The notes: generated by a model not told the origin, from the sequence alone. Counted from the first letter of the stretch, positions 7,076-16,915 are shown. The stretch is DNA of 64,000 nucleotides from Mariprofundus sp. NF (GCF_013387455.1 NZ_VWNC01000002.1:1-64000); one strand, 5' to 3'. Numbers and translations: made by a program.

Positions 7076-9433
7076 TCAACCCCTGAGAGAAGCGCCGAAC
7101 TTCTTATCCATCGCCGCAATAATCGCCTTGGAAGCAGCATCGGAATCCTGCTGTGTCAGCGTGCGTTTGGGATCCTGCAGTGCAAAACGAATACCAAGAC
7201 TCACCTTACCCTCCGGCACCCCTTTGCCTGCATAGAGATCAAAGATACCTGCCTCAGTCAGCAGCTTGCCGCCAGCACTGCGTACTGCATTGAGAATGGC
7301 ATCAGATGATGAGTTTTTATCAAACAGGAACACCAGATCACGCTCTACACCGGGGAATTCCGGCAGTGGCTGGAATTTCGCTTTTTTACCTTCAGGCAAC
7401 AGATCCAGATTGATATCAGCCACAAAGACCGGCGTATCAATATCAAACGAATCGGCAATATCACCATCAATTTTTCCGATACGTCCAGCTTGTGCACGAC
7501 CCACCATAATCTTCGCACTCTGACCAGACTGCAGCCCGGCAATCGAATCATCAGCGATGAAGCGACCTGTCAGACCACGCTTTGCCAGCCACGATTCAAC
7601 TGCAGCTTTAAGATCAAAGAAATCAGCCTTGCGTGTCTGCGCATGCCACTGATCCTGACCAACATCACCGCTCATCAACCAGGCCAATACATTATTTTCA
7701 TCATGACCGCTCTCTGTTTTGGCATACAAACGCCCCTGCTCTGCCAGAGCCACACCCGACTGCTGGCGGTTCAGGTTGTGCTTTGCCACATTGAGAAGGC
7801 CCGGCCAGGCGCTTCGACGCATCACACTCATGGCATCGGAGATCGGATTTTGCAGTGCGATATCCAGTCCATCATCTTCAACAAACAGACGCTGCTCACC
7901 ATCAGAGATAAAGGCGTAGGTCACCACCTGTAAAAAACCATCGGCGACCGCATCATGAACAGAGCGATCCACTTTGGCAGGAGCCGTGGTCGCCAGTGCA
8001 GGCAGGATCTCAGGAATCGCATCAAAACCGATCACTCGCGCATACTCTTCAGAGATATCCTCAGGAATCGTCACATCATGACGGAACGGTGGCACATCTA
8101 CATCCAGCCTGTCTCCGTCTCTGCGAACCCCGAACGCCATACGCTCCAGCACAGCATCCACCGATTCAGGGATATCAATACCAAGACGCGATGATATACG
8201 CGCCACCGAACAGCTGACTGAACGATTGGCATTAATCGCTGCGGCATCACCACAAACAGTCATCTCACCAACGGCACCACCGAAGAGCTCGGTAATCAGC
8301 GCGGTAGCCTTCTGCATAGCAGTCTCAACCATCAGAGGATCCACACCACGCTCAAAACGCATCGACGCCTCACTAACCATCGCATAGGTACGACGTGTTT
8401 CACTCACCCGTGCAGGACGGAAAAACGCTGATTCCAGCACAATATTGGTTGTGGATTCCGTTACACCGGACGGTTCAGAGCCCATAATACCAGCCAGAGC
8501 AATCACATCAGTTTCATCACACACCACCAGATCACCGGCGTGCAGTTTGAGTTCACGCCCATCCAGTGCGGCGAAATCCTCACCAGCCTCAGCCGAACGG
8601 ATACAGATATCACCATTGAGCCTGTCGGCATCAAAGGCGTGCATCGGCTGCCCGAAATCGAGCATCACATAATTAAGTACATCGACAATGCCATTAACCG
8701 GACGCATACCAGCCAGAATCAAGCCGCTCTGCATCCAGGCCGGAGAATCGGCCAGCTTCACACCTTCAATACGGCGAGCCATATATACAGGGCAATCACC
8801 CTCTGCAGTAACAGTTACTTTTGCAGCAGGAATTGCAGTTTCCACTTCAGCAACATGGCTGATCACATCCGCCAGAGGAAGCCCTGCATCGGCAGCCAGA
8901 TCACGGGCGATACCGCGAACATTCATGCAGTCGCCACGATTAGGGGTGATCGAGAGGTCAAACACAGCCTCTTCAAGCCCCAGATACTCCCCCACTTCAG
9001 CCCCTACTGGTGCATCAGCAGGTAGAATCAAGAGACCTGCAGATTCGTCCGCCAGACCGAGTTCGGTTTCAGAGCAGCACATACCACAACTGGTTTCACC
9101 GCGGATTTTACCTTTTTTGATGGTCAGTCCGTTAGGCAGGGTTGTGCCGAGTGTGGCAACCGGGATCTTATCCCCTTCACCCATATTGGAGGCACCACAG
9201 ACGATATCCACCATCTCTGCCTCGCCAATATCCACTTTCAAAAGGCTCAGTTTGTCGGCATCCGGATGTGGCTGCTTGGATGTTATCTGACCAACACGCA
9301 CGCCCTGCACTGCAGCTCGCGGCTCTTCAACACCCTCAACCTCATGACCCAGACGTACCAGATCATCGGCAATCTCTGCCGGAGTCTTGCTCAGAGCCAC
9401 CTGCTCTTTTAACCAGGAAAAAGGAATTTTCAT
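7076..9433 (-). CDS. pheT: Phenylalanine--tRNA ligase beta subunit
   Basis: The beta subunit of the alpha2-beta2 PheRS, which charges tRNA-Phe and edits mischarged Tyr. The 785-residue protein starts MKIPFSWLKEQV and has the tRNA-binding EMAP-like domain (about residues 40-150), the B3/B4 editing region, B5 domain and the C-terminal ferredoxin-like anticodon-binding domain with FPGVERDLVFL near residue 698. Length is typical. It overlaps the end of pheS by four bases and is the last synthetase gene in the run. Confidence 0.97.
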   Translation of the reverse strand: MKIPFSWLKEQVALSKTPAEIADDLVRLGHEVEGVEEPRAAVQGVRVGQITSKQPHPDADKLSLLKVDIGEAEMVDIVCGASNMGEGDKIPVATLGTTLPNGLTIKKGKIRGETSCGMCCSETELGLADESAGLLILPADAPVGAEVGEYLGLEEAVFDLSITPNRGDCMNVRGIARDLAADAGLPLADVISHVAEVETAIPAAKVTVTAEGDCPVYMARRIEGVKLADSPAWMQSGLILAGMRPVNGIVDVLNYVMLDFGQPMHAFDADRLNGDICIRSAEAGEDFAALDGRELKLHAGDLVVCDETDVIALAGIMGSEPSGVTESTTNIVLESAFFRPARVSETRRTYAMVSEASMRFERGVDPLMVETAMQKATALITELFGGAVGEMTVCGDAAAINANRSVSCSVARISSRLGIDIPESVDAVLERMAFGVRRDGDRLDVDVPPFRHDVTIPEDISEEYARVIGFDAIPEILPALATTAPAKVDRSVHDAVADGFLQVVTYAFISDGEQRLFVEDDGLDIALQNPISDAMSVMRRSAWPGLLNVAKHNLNRQQSGVALAEQGRLYAKTESGHDENNVLAWLMSGDVGQDQWHAQTRKADFFDLKAAVESWLAKRGLTGRFIADDSIAGLQSGQSAKIMVGRAQAGRIGKIDGDIADSFDIDTPVFVADINLDLLPEGKKAKFQPLPEFPGVERDLVFLFDKNSSSDAILNAVRSAGGKLLTEAGIFDLYAGKGVPEGKVSLGIRFALQDPKRTLTQQDSDAASKAIIAAMDKKFGASLRG

Positions 9434-10509
9434 GAGCCCATCCTCCGCAAGAAACGCACATCGTTTTCAAAGAACAGCCTCAGATCAGGGATGCCTTTCT
9501 TCAACATCACCAGTCGCTCTACGCCCAGCCCGAAAGCAAAACCGGAGAACGCTTCGGCATCGATACCGACCGAACGCAACACATTGGGATGGATCATGCC
9601 GCTACCCAGCACCTCAATCCAGCCGCTGCCTTTACATATGCGGCAACCTTTGCCGGCGCAGAACACACAACCGATATCCACTTCTGCTGATGGCTCGGTG
9701 AACGGGAAGTAGTGCGGACGCAGACGAATGGAGACCTCTTTCTCGAAATAGGTGGAGAGGAAATGTTTCAATACGCCTTTGAGATGTGCCATGGAGACAT
9801 CACGATCCACCTTAAACACCTCAACCTGATGAAACATAGGAGAGTGGGTCACATCATAATCGCAGCGGTAAACACGACCCGGAGCCACTACAGCCAATGG
9901 TGGCTCATGCCCCTCTTCAAGAAAACGTTTCATAGCACGGATCTGCACCGGTGATGTATGCGTACGCAGCAGCATCGGCTCTGATTGTTCACCCTCGGCA
10001 AACTCCTTTACGAAAAAGGTGTCATGCATAGCACGAGCCGGATGTTCCGGTGGAATATTCAACGCATCGAAGTTGTGGAACTCATTCTCAATTTCAGGCC
10101 CTTCAGCAACAGCAAAACCCATCTGTGAGAAGATTGCGGTCATCTCATCCAGCCCCTGCTGAACCGGATGCAGCGCGCCGGAGGTTGAACTACGGCCGGG
10201 CAGTGTCACATCAATGCGTTCAGCTTCAATACGCTCAGCTTTGGCTTTAACTGCAAGGCTAGCTTCACACCCATCCAGTGCCGCCGCCAGTGCTGTTTTG
10301 GTGGCATTCACATGCTGACCGATCACTGGACGCTCTTGAGGTGGCAACTTGCCAACACCCTTAAGCACTTCAGTCAACGCACCCTTTTTACCGAGATAAT
10401 TTACACGCAGCTGCTGCAACTCGCTCAAACTTGCAGCCAGGGCAAACGACTCCAGCGCCTCAGATTGCAATGACTCCAGCTGAGCTTTCAACGAATCGAT
10501 TTCGCTCAT
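9430..10509 (-). CDS. pheS: Phenylalanine--tRNA ligase alpha subunit
   Basis: The catalytic alpha subunit of PheRS. The 359-residue protein has an N-terminal coiled coil (about 1-85), then class II synthetase motif 2 around HTSPVQIRAM near residue 185 and GRVYRCDYDVTHSPMFHQVEV, and motif 3 GFAFGLGVERLVMLK near residue 323. A four-cysteine cluster CVFCAGKGCRICKG near residue 280 resembles the zinc-binding-like loop seen in many PheS proteins. A GGGG sequence lies upstream of the ATG. A terminator-like hairpin separates it from rplT. Confidence 0.96.
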   Translation of the reverse strand: MSEIDSLKAQLESLQSEALESFALAASLSELQQLRVNYLGKKGALTEVLKGVGKLPPQERPVIGQHVNATKTALAAALDGCEASLAVKAKAERIEAERIDVTLPGRSSTSGALHPVQQGLDEMTAIFSQMGFAVAEGPEIENEFHNFDALNIPPEHPARAMHDTFFVKEFAEGEQSEPMLLRTHTSPVQIRAMKRFLEEGHEPPLAVVAPGRVYRCDYDVTHSPMFHQVEVFKVDRDVSMAHLKGVLKHFLSTYFEKEVSIRLRPHYFPFTEPSAEVDIGCVFCAGKGCRICKGSGWIEVLGSGMIHPNVLRSVGIDAEAFSGFAFGLGVERLVMLKKGIPDLRLFFENDVRFLRRMGS

Positions 10510-10570
10510 TCAATTCCCCTTATTCATCAAACATGAGTCCCATACTTCGAGACCATATCAAAAAAACCAT

Positions 10571-10603
10571 CAAAAAAAATGGCAGAGCCTCTACAGCTCT
10601 GCC
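10571..10603 (-). terminator. Terminator or attenuator between rplT and pheS
   Basis: Arms GGCAGAGC and GCTCTGCC with a 7-base loop are followed on the minus strand by ATTTTTTTTG, a canonical intrinsic terminator. The 135-base gap also holds a small CCGGAtacgTCCGG hairpin before it. I looked for a Phe-rich leader peptide ahead of it, as in enterobacterial pheST, and found none. Confidence 0.8.
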
Positions 10604-10644
10604 ATTCCATCATTCACATTCCGGACGTATCCGGAAAATAATTT

Positions 10645-11001
10645 TTACTGGATCTGCGCGCGAGCTGTTTCTGCCAGCTTCGCAAAACCATCAGCATCGC
10701 GAACTGCGATGTCAGCCAGAACCTTACGATCCAGCTCAATGCCAGCCTTAGAAAGGCCGTGCATGAAACCTGAATAGTTCAGACCATTCTGTTTGGCCGC
10801 GGCATTGATACGCACGATCCACAGGCTGCGGAACTCACGTTTCTTAACCTTACGGTCGCGGTACGCATACTGGCGCGCCTTATCAACCGCCTGGGTTGCA
10901 ACGCGGAAGCAGCTCTTGCGACGACCACGGTAGCCCTTGGCTGCCTTAATTACACTTTTGTGGCGCGCGTGCGCCTGTACACCGGATTTAACGCGAGGCA
11001 T
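10645..11001 (-). CDS. rplT: 50S ribosomal protein L20
   Basis: A large-subunit ribosomal protein needed for early 50S assembly; in E. coli it also represses its own operon. The 118-residue sequence, [18 protein letters not shown] followed by [12 protein letters not shown], is a full-length, highly basic L20. It follows rpmI by 26 bases, as in most bacteria. A terminator lies downstream, before pheS. Confidence 0.97.
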   Translation of the reverse strand: MPRVKSGVQAHARHKSVIKAAKGYRGRRKSCFRVATQAVDKARQYAYRDRKVKKREFRSLWIVRINAAAKQNGLNYSGFMHGLSKAGIELDRKVLADIAVRDADGFAKLAETARAQIQ

Positions 11002-11027
11002 ATATCTCTCCTAACCTAAAACTTTCT

Positions 11028-11228
11028 TTAACCGCGGCCTGGAACTAAACGTTCCAGTGCCTTCGAATCAGCAGCTGAAACCAGCTCTGTACCACGCATA
11101 TTGCGCTTACGCTTTGGCGACTTCTTAGTCAGAATATGACTTGAGAAAGCCTTGTTACGCTTCCATTTGCCGCTACCAGTTTTGGTAAAACGTTTGGCTG
11201 CGCCGCTGTTTGATTTCATCTTAGGCAT
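11028..11228 (-). CDS. rpmI: 50S ribosomal protein L35
   Basis: A 66-residue basic large-subunit protein starting [14 protein letters not shown] and containing [13 protein letters not shown], diagnostic for L35. AAGGAAGA lies just before the ATG. Between infC and this gene there is a hairpin with a T-tract at 11252-11272, so expression of rpmI-rplT may be partly separated from infC. Confidence 0.97.
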   Translation of the reverse strand: MPKMKSNSGAAKRFTKTGSGKWKRNKAFSSHILTKKSPKRKRNMRGTELVSAADSKALERLVPGRG

Positions 11229-11251
11229 TATATTCTTCCTTTTCTTAAACT

Positions 11252-11272
11252 AAAAAAGCCCCTCCAGGGCTT
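11252..11272 (-). terminator. Terminator-like hairpin between infC and rpmI
   Basis: On the minus strand, arms AAGCCC and GGGCTT with a short TGGAG-type loop run straight into TTTTTTA. It lies inside an operon whose members are usually co-transcribed, so it may be an attenuator, a site of partial termination, or part of an L20 autoregulatory leader. The stem is only six base pairs. Confidence 0.6.
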
Positions 11273-11294
11273 ATATGACCACGGAGAGAAACTC

Positions 11295-11813
11295 TTATTT
11301 TGTTTTGTTCGGTGCGATGATCATGATCATCTGTCGCCCTTCCATGTTTGGCATCTTTTCAGGTTTGCCAAACTCTTCCAGCTGAGCAGCTACGAACTTC
11401 ATCTGCTCAAGTCCGCGTCCGGTATGTGCCATTTCACGGCCCCTGAATCGCAAACTCACCTTAACCTTGTTACCTTGCGACAAAAACTTCGTCGCATTCT
11501 TCATTTTCACTTCCATGTCATGCGCGTCGGTGTTGGCGCCAACCTTCACCTCTTTAATCTGCATTACATGCTGACGTTTCTTGGCAAGATTGGCTTTCTT
11601 GCTCTGCTCGTATTTGTATTTACCATAATCCATGATCTTGCAAACTGGCGGATTGCTCTTGGCTGCCATCAGCACAAGGTCCAGCCCTTTCACTTCTGCT
11701 CTGCCTACTGCCTCTGCAAGAGAAAGTACGCCCAGCTGCTCACCTGTTGTATCGTCAACGACTCGAACCTCGCGGGCGTCGATGTCCATGTTGATTGGTA
11801 AATCCTTTTTAAT
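11295..11813 (-). CDS. infC: Translation initiation factor IF-3, probable ATT start
   Basis: IF-3 keeps 30S subunits free and checks the start codon and initiator tRNA. The C-terminal domain is clear: KVSLRFRGREMAHTGRG near residue 115 and EGRQMIMIIAP at the end. An ATG at 11789 would give 164 residues but lacks a well-spaced ribosome-binding site and cuts the N-terminal domain. Reading on upstream gives ATT AAA AAG GAT TTA CCA ATC AAC, and the ATT at 11813-11811 has AGGAG six bases before it (11820-11824). The resulting IKKDLPINMDIDAREVRV matches the usual IF-3 N-terminus. infC starts at AUU in E. coli, where this permits autoregulation. The identity is sure and the ATT start likely. Confidence 0.93.
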   Translation of the reverse strand: MKKDLPINMDIDAREVRVVDDTTGEQLGVLSLAEAVGRAEVKGLDLVLMAAKSNPPVCKIMDYGKYKYEQSKKANLAKKRQHVMQIKEVKVGANTDAHDMEVKMKNATKFLSQGNKVKVSLRFRGREMAHTGRGLEQMKFVAAQLEEFGKPEKMPNMEGRQMIMIIAPNKTK

Positions 11814-11847
11814 ACAAAGCTCCTAACGTCAAAACTGTTTCTACACT

Positions 11848-13752
11848 CTAGTCGTGATTAAGCTGCATCTTCTGCATCTCGGAAATCCAGTCATCCAGAC
11901 TAAACGTTCCCAGATTCTGACCGCTGCGATCACGTACACTCACGGTTTTTTCATCACGTTCCCGATCTCCGGCAACTAGAATGAAGGGTACCCGCTCCAA
12001 AGTGTGGGCGCGCACTTTATAGCCGACCTTTTCGTTACGCAAGTCCATATCTACACGAAATCCCGCTTTGACCATATTTTGTGTCACTTCAGCCACATAT
12101 TCTGCCTGTGAATCGGTGATATTACAGACCACGGCCTGCACCGGTGCCAGCCAGAACGGAAATTTACCTTCATGGTGTTCGATCAGAATTCCGATGAATC
12201 GCTCCATCGAACCGAGAATGGCGCGATGCAGCATCACCGGCGTCTGACGTGATGAGTCTTCAGCTACATATTCAGCATCAAGCCTGCCCGGCATGGAGAA
12301 ATCGACCTGAATCGTACCGCACTGCCAGACACGACCCAGACAGTCCTTTAGAGAAAACTCAATCTTCGGCCCGTAGAACGCGCCCTCACCCTTGTTCTCG
12401 CCATACTCGATATTTTTCGACTGTAGCGCCTGATGCAGCGATGCCTCAGCTTTATCCCACTGCTCATCGGTGCCCACACGTTTATCAGGACGATCCGAAA
12501 GGAAGATAATCACATCTTCAAAGCCGAAACGTTTGTACACCTCATATGTCAGATCGATAAAGTTGCACACCTCATCCTGAATCTGTGCTTCAGTACAGAA
12601 GATATGGGCATCATCCTGAACAAAGTTACGCAGACGCATCAGGCCATGCAGTGTGCCCGATGGCTCATTGCGGTGGCAGGAACCGAACTCAGCCAAACGT
12701 AGTGGCAGATCGCGGTAGGAGTGCAGATTCTGATTGAACACCTGAATGTGGCACGGGCAGTTCATCGGTTTGATCGCATATTCACGGTTATCGGTACTGG
12801 TGGTGAACATATCATCACGGAACTTGTCCCAATGCCCTGACTTCTCCCACAGCTTGCGATCCACCACTGACGGGGTTTTGATCTCCTGATAACCGTTGTC
12901 GCGCATCACACCGCGAATCTCATTCTCCACCTGCTGCCAGATGGTCCAGCCTTTGGGGTGCCAGAAGATCATACCCGGCGCCTCCTCCTGCAGATGGAAC
13001 AGATCAAGAGCCTTGGCAATCTTACGATGGTCACGCTTCTCCGCCTCTTCCAGACGAACCAGATAATCTTTCAGGTCACCCTTGGATGCCCAGGCTGTGC
13101 CATAGATGCGGTGCAACTGCTCATTGTCGGAGTTACCCTCCCAGTATGCGCCGGAGACCTTCATCAGTTTAAAATGTTTGAGGATGCTGGTGTTGGGCAC
13201 ATGCGGGCCACGACAGAGATCCATCCAGTCGCCCTGTTTATACATGCTGACCGTCTCACCAGCCGGAATACGGCCGATCAGTTTAGCCTTATAGATTTCA
13301 CCTATGCGCTCGAAGTGCTCAATCGCACCATCGCGATCCCACTCTTCGCGGCTGATCGGCAGCTTCTGATTAGAGAGCTGGCGCATCTTCTCTTCGATCT
13401 TCTTCAGATCCTCAGGTGTAAAAGCGCGTTCATAGGCAAAGTCGTAGTAGAAACCATCTTCAATCACCGGACCAATGGTCACCTGCGCACCGGGGAACAC
13501 CTCCTGCACAGCCATCGCCATCAGATGCGAGGTTGAGTGACGGATAATCTCCAGCCCCTCGTCAGACTTCTCGGTAATCAGGGAAACCGTATCGCCATCG
13601 TTCAACAGGTGAGAAACATCTACCATATTACCGTTCACGGTTGCCGCAATCGTTGCCCGCGCCAGACCCGGACCGATATCGGCAGCAAGGTCATAAGCGG
13701 TTGCGCCCTCTTCCAGGGTACGTGATGAACCGTCAGGTAGTTGAATATTCAT
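11848..13752 (-). CDS. thrS: Threonine--tRNA ligase
   Basis: A class II synthetase that charges tRNA-Thr and edits Ser-tRNA. The 634-residue protein has the TGS domain (1-60), the editing domain with [10 protein letters not shown] near residue 72, the catalytic core with motif 2 around [20 protein letters not shown] near residue 350, the zinc-site residues MNCPCH near residue 323, motif 3 with [19 protein letters not shown] near residue 500, and the anticodon-binding domain. Length is standard. It heads the thrS-infC-rpmI-rplT-pheST series. The leader region between the tRNA-Val terminator and the ATG is only about 60 bases. Confidence 0.97.
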   Translation of the reverse strand: MNIQLPDGSSRTLEEGATAYDLAADIGPGLARATIAATVNGNMVDVSHLLNDGDTVSLITEKSDEGLEIIRHSTSHLMAMAVQEVFPGAQVTIGPVIEDGFYYDFAYERAFTPEDLKKIEEKMRQLSNQKLPISREEWDRDGAIEHFERIGEIYKAKLIGRIPAGETVSMYKQGDWMDLCRGPHVPNTSILKHFKLMKVSGAYWEGNSDNEQLHRIYGTAWASKGDLKDYLVRLEEAEKRDHRKIAKALDLFHLQEEAPGMIFWHPKGWTIWQQVENEIRGVMRDNGYQEIKTPSVVDRKLWEKSGHWDKFRDDMFTTSTDNREYAIKPMNCPCHIQVFNQNLHSYRDLPLRLAEFGSCHRNEPSGTLHGLMRLRNFVQDDAHIFCTEAQIQDEVCNFIDLTYEVYKRFGFEDVIIFLSDRPDKRVGTDEQWDKAEASLHQALQSKNIEYGENKGEGAFYGPKIEFSLKDCLGRVWQCGTIQVDFSMPGRLDAEYVAEDSSRQTPVMLHRAILGSMERFIGILIEHHEGKFPFWLAPVQAVVCNITDSQAEYVAEVTQNMVKAGFRVDMDLRNEKVGYKVRAHTLERVPFILVAGDRERDEKTVSVRDRSGQNLGTFSLDDWISEMQKMQLNHD

Positions 13753-13810
13753 GGCGATGGTGTTCCTCCAGCTTGAAAGGCCTGCATCCTAGCGAAGCAG
13801 CGCGCATATA

Positions 13811-13848
13811 AAAGAAAAAGAGGCCAGACTTAAAAGTCCGGCCTCTGA
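13811..13848 (-). terminator. Rho-independent terminator after tRNA-Val
   Basis: A long hairpin with arms AGAGGCCGGACTT and AAGTCTGGCCTCT (one mismatch) is followed on the minus strand by TTTTTCTTTTA. It ends the tRNA-Val transcript ahead of thrS. Confidence 0.88.
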
Positions 13849-13868
13849 ATTACCATTAATCATCAAAA

Positions 13869-13943
13869 TGGTAGGCTCGGGCGGTTTCGAACCGCCGACC
13901 CCCACCATGTCAAGGTGGTGCTCTACCCCTGAGCTACGAGCCT
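13869..13943 (-). tRNA. tRNA-Val (anticodon GAC)
   Basis: A 75-nt cloverleaf with acceptor AGGCTCG, anticodon loop TTGACAT between CCACC and GGTGG arms, T-loop GGTTCGAAACC and encoded CCA. It reads GTC and GTT codons. It is a single tRNA gene followed by its own terminator. Confidence 0.95.
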
Positions 13944-14115
13944 ATACTGGGTATCCCTCTCACGAGGGCGGCGAATCGTATTGATCCCCCCTCATCCGGT
14001 CAAGACGCAACAAGCCTTACCCCAGCATTCCCGATCAGTTTCAGACTTTCACGATGCAACTCCCACGCAAACACCCAAAAGGGGTGTGCCTCTTTTTTCA
14101 AAGAAGATTTTTCGA

Positions 14116-15021
14116 TTATTGTTTTTCTAAAAAGAAGTTCCACATTAGATCATTGGCGCTGATATCGCGGGTAGATTTCCCGAGACGCTTCATCTTCACC
14201 TGCTTGCCAGGCCAGGTGTGACCGCCACCAGTGATTTTATAGACTGCTACTTTGGTCTTTCTATCGCTACTTTTATAAACATAGCGTGTGACTCGCGTAC
14301 CATCCCGTTTCAAATTTGGCATATAAGTAATCTCGGATCCGGATGAAATGCCATGCGCTTTTACCCATGCTTGAATGGCCTGTTCAACTGGCATGTAATC
14401 CATACCGCTGACCGTGTGTTTACCGGTTCCACCCTGATACGGCACATGCGTATCTTTAGTGCCATGAAAATGAATGACTGGCACAGGCGCTTTGATGCTG
14501 CCGGAGAGAATCACCATGGTGCCCGCAACCGTTGCAATCGCGGCAATCTTCTCCGGCATTTCTGCTGCAAACCGGAACGCCATCATCGCACCGTTGGAAA
14601 TGCCAGTCAGATAAACACGTTTTGGATCAGCGTGAAAAGTTGTAACAGCATAATCGATGATATCCCTGATAAAACCGACATCATCCATATTCTGCTTCAC
14701 AGCATACCCACAACACAGGCCCGCATTCCACGAGGAAAAACGATTGATACGACCTGTGCCATTGGGATAAATAACCATAAAGTCATTCCGATCTTCTGTT
14801 TCATTCAGGCCGGTTAATCGAGCCATGGAGCGACCATTACCGGCCCCGCCATGCAGAGCAATCAACAGCGGTCGAGATTCAACTGTTCCATTTACCGGAT
14901 GATGGACTAGAAATGTTCGATCTGAATTCAGCGTCACACTGTCCAATGCCCCGCACATCACCATTCCGGGTAGAACACCCAGCATCAGAAACATCGCTAA
15001 CAACTGCAACCTATTCGCCAC
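14116..15021 (-). CDS. Secreted esterase of the PHB depolymerase/LpqC family
   Basis: An alpha/beta hydrolase of the group containing poly(3-hydroxybutyrate) depolymerases and feruloyl-esterase-like enzymes. Motifs are LLIALHGGAGNGRS (oxyanion region), FIRDIIDYA, the nucleophile GISNGAMMA, the acid HGTKDTHVPY and the C-terminal histidine in GGGHTWPG. The frame is open to 15132, but GTG at 15021 has AGGAG six bases upstream (15028-15032) and gives a protein starting with a hydrophobic signal sequence (NRLQLLAMFLMLGVLPGMVM). The cysteine after that stretch does not fit a lipobox well. The substrate is unknown. It is divergent from the lipoprotein gene at 15250. Confidence 0.8.
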   Translation of the reverse strand: MANRLQLLAMFLMLGVLPGMVMCGALDSVTLNSDRTFLVHHPVNGTVESRPLLIALHGGAGNGRSMARLTGLNETEDRNDFMVIYPNGTGRINRFSSWNAGLCCGYAVKQNMDDVGFIRDIIDYAVTTFHADPKRVYLTGISNGAMMAFRFAAEMPEKIAAIATVAGTMVILSGSIKAPVPVIHFHGTKDTHVPYQGGTGKHTVSGMDYMPVEQAIQAWVKAHGISSGSEITYMPNLKRDGTRVTRYVYKSSDRKTKVAVYKITGGGHTWPGKQVKMKRLGKSTRDISANDLMWNFFLEKQ

Positions 15022-15249
15022 CCTCATCTCCTGAACGAGATTACGATTCAGTGAATAGCAACCACCATTATGACTATTCAGTAACCCAAAGCCAAATACA
15101 GCATAAATGTGATGCAAATCGCATATTGGCATACAAAACCTTCATACAGTTGGGCTTCCTCGGAAGGGAAGGGAGAACACAGTTATGCCAGATCAATACC
15201 ACCATATGTTTTGCGCCAAAGGAATCTTCATTCTGGGGGCACAACCAAA

Positions 15250-16251
15250 ATGAAACTCATTTCTATTAAACGACTATCTTTGTGTCTGGTCATTCTCGCT
15301 CTCTGTTCATGCGGCGTAACAAAAAAACCTCTGCAACCGGTGCTTGAAAAAAGAGTACAAAACATTGAAATCGCCAAGATTGAGACTGGCAACGTTCTGA
15401 TGATTCAACAGGTTAACCCTGTCATCCTGGCTATGGGCTCTACAGGCCAACTGCTTGATACTGCGATTGTCGCTCAACGCGCTCATGAGTACAAACAGGC
15501 TGCAGGACCGGTAAATCAAATGTGTACCGAGATGTTTGAGAAATCACTACTCAAGGCTTTGGCACGAAAAGGAATTGCAGCAAATTCTTCGGGAAAACGC
15601 TACTGGGACTATTATAAAGGAAAACAAAAAGAGCAAAATGGGAACATTGGTGCAATTCTAAGGATTGAGCTGAAGAACGTTGGCTTCTGGTCTAGGAGCA
15701 TGGTTGATGCTTACAGGCCGTCGATTTTAGTCATGGCAGAGCTGATAGAGCCGGGCAGCCGAAAAGTATTATATAGCGATAGCTTTACACTCGGCATTGA
15801 TATGACCTCTACGAAGGTAATGATGGCCCTCTATGGCGAGATCAACATGCTTCCAGCTCCACGCAATAGCAAATCCTATAAAAGTTTTGCAAAACTGGTA
15901 AAAAACCCTGAACAAAGTCGAAATGCACTGCTAAAAACCGTGTCAGCAGCAGCTCGCCATATGGCAAAGGGACTCAATGGCGAGGGGCGGTTTATCGCCA
16001 AAACCTATGCGAAAACCGCAGCTCAAGTGCAAATTGCCACATCAAATGATCTGATTGTGAATGTATATAACGCCAGAACCAGAAAAGCTCCCAGCATCAG
16101 AAGTCAAATTCTATATAAAGTGAATAAAGGTCACGTTATGACCCAAATGCAAAAAAAGGGAGAGTGGCTTTATGTTCGCCTGGAAAACGGCAAAAAAGCA
16201 TGGGCTCATCAATCCATCTTCCTGAAACAAGACGAGACCATTATCAACTAA
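15250..16251 (+). CDS. Lipoprotein of unknown function with C-terminal SH3b domain (paralog A)
   Basis: A 333-residue predicted outer- or inner-membrane lipoprotein: a signal sequence ends in LALCSC, a plausible lipobox. The middle has a stretch containing NPVILAMGSTG and a helix with FEKSLLKALARKGI, a pattern seen in CsgG/TolB-N-like lipoprotein domains, although I cannot assign the family. The C-terminal 60 residues (ARTRKAPSIRSQILYKVNKG to AWAHQSIF) look like a bacterial SH3 domain, which often binds peptidoglycan. The frame is open upstream, but only this ATG gives a lipoprotein. It is strikingly similar to the gene at 17048. Confidence 0.72.
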   Translation: MKLISIKRLSLCLVILALCSCGVTKKPLQPVLEKRVQNIEIAKIETGNVLMIQQVNPVILAMGSTGQLLDTAIVAQRAHEYKQAAGPVNQMCTEMFEKSLLKALARKGIAANSSGKRYWDYYKGKQKEQNGNIGAILRIELKNVGFWSRSMVDAYRPSILVMAELIEPGSRKVLYSDSFTLGIDMTSTKVMMALYGEINMLPAPRNSKSYKSFAKLVKNPEQSRNALLKTVSAAARHMAKGLNGEGRFIAKTYAKTAAQVQIATSNDLIVNVYNARTRKAPSIRSQILYKVNKGHVMTQMQKKGEWLYVRLENGKKAWAHQSIFLKQDETIIN

Positions 16252-16429
16252 CTTCATCAACAACCCAATGGCACGGAAGGAACCAACAGCAAAAGGAGGC
16301 GCTACCCTTTTCTAATTCCCCATCCCGTTTGCCAATTGATTACAACAGGGAATCAGGGATATGTAGCTCCTACCACAATGAATTCCAACGACACTTGCTA
16401 AGCAATGCCCGCTTAGAGAGGGTTAGAGC

Positions 16430-16915
16430 ATGAAGAGAGTCGCGGCCATATTCACGCTGATCCTTACTTTTGCTCATACTGCAGAGGCAGAAGCGCTCTA
16501 TAAGTGCAAAGGCCTCGGCATGTTTGATACCCCCATATGGACAAACACCCCCTGTAAAAGCAAGTCAGATATTCTCGAAACAAGAAATCTTCGGGTCTAC
16601 CCTCCCGTGCAGAAACCAGAAGAAAAACCTGCAGCAAAAGAGCATGGCAATTTAACTGCCGAGAAGGCTGAGAAGCTGATTCAATCCAAGAAACTCGCTG
16701 TCGGCATGAGCAGAAAAGATGTCATCCGCTCATGGGGTAAGCCCGATGAGACAGATACTTTGCTAACTGAAAAAGGAAAAAGTGACATCCTGATTTACCA
16801 CAGAGGCTCGACAAAATCGCAATATGTTTTGATCGATGAACAGGGGCTGCTGACCAACGTAAAATCGGTAAACCCCAATGCCGCCAAGACAGAAAAGAAG
16901 CAGGAAAACAAATAA
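16430..16915 (+). CDS. Small secreted protein with DUF4124-like and SmpA/OmlA-like parts
   Basis: This is a 161-residue protein with a cleavable signal peptide (about 1-20, ending AEAEA). The next part, ALYKCKG to NTPCKSK, resembles the short cysteine-containing DUF4124 domain. The second half has VGMSRKDVIRSWGKPDE, the signature of the BamE/SmpA-like fold, followed by two beta strands. The tail is lysine-rich. It lies between two paralogous lipoprotein genes on the same strand, so the three may form one cell-envelope unit. The function is not known, and the domain calls are by eye. Confidence 0.68.
   Translation: MKRVAAIFTLILTFAHTAEAEALYKCKGLGMFDTPIWTNTPCKSKSDILETRNLRVYPPVQKPEEKPAAKEHGNLTAEKAEKLIQSKKLAVGMSRKDVIRSWGKPDETDTLLTEKGKSDILIYHRGSTKSQYVLIDEQGLLTNVKSVNPNAAKTEKKQENK

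Noticed and set aside
10510-10644. Possible pheST attenuator with a Phe-rich leader peptide
   Set aside because: The short frames ahead of the terminator hairpin contain no run of Phe codons; only the terminator itself is supported.
12958-13536. Plus-strand open frame of 192 codons inside thrS
   Set aside because: It lies wholly antisense to a complete threonyl-tRNA synthetase and its translation shows no recognisable pattern.
14071-14088. Terminator after the esterase gene
   Set aside because: A six-base-pair stem is present, but the tail on the minus strand (TTTGCGTG) is too weak to call.
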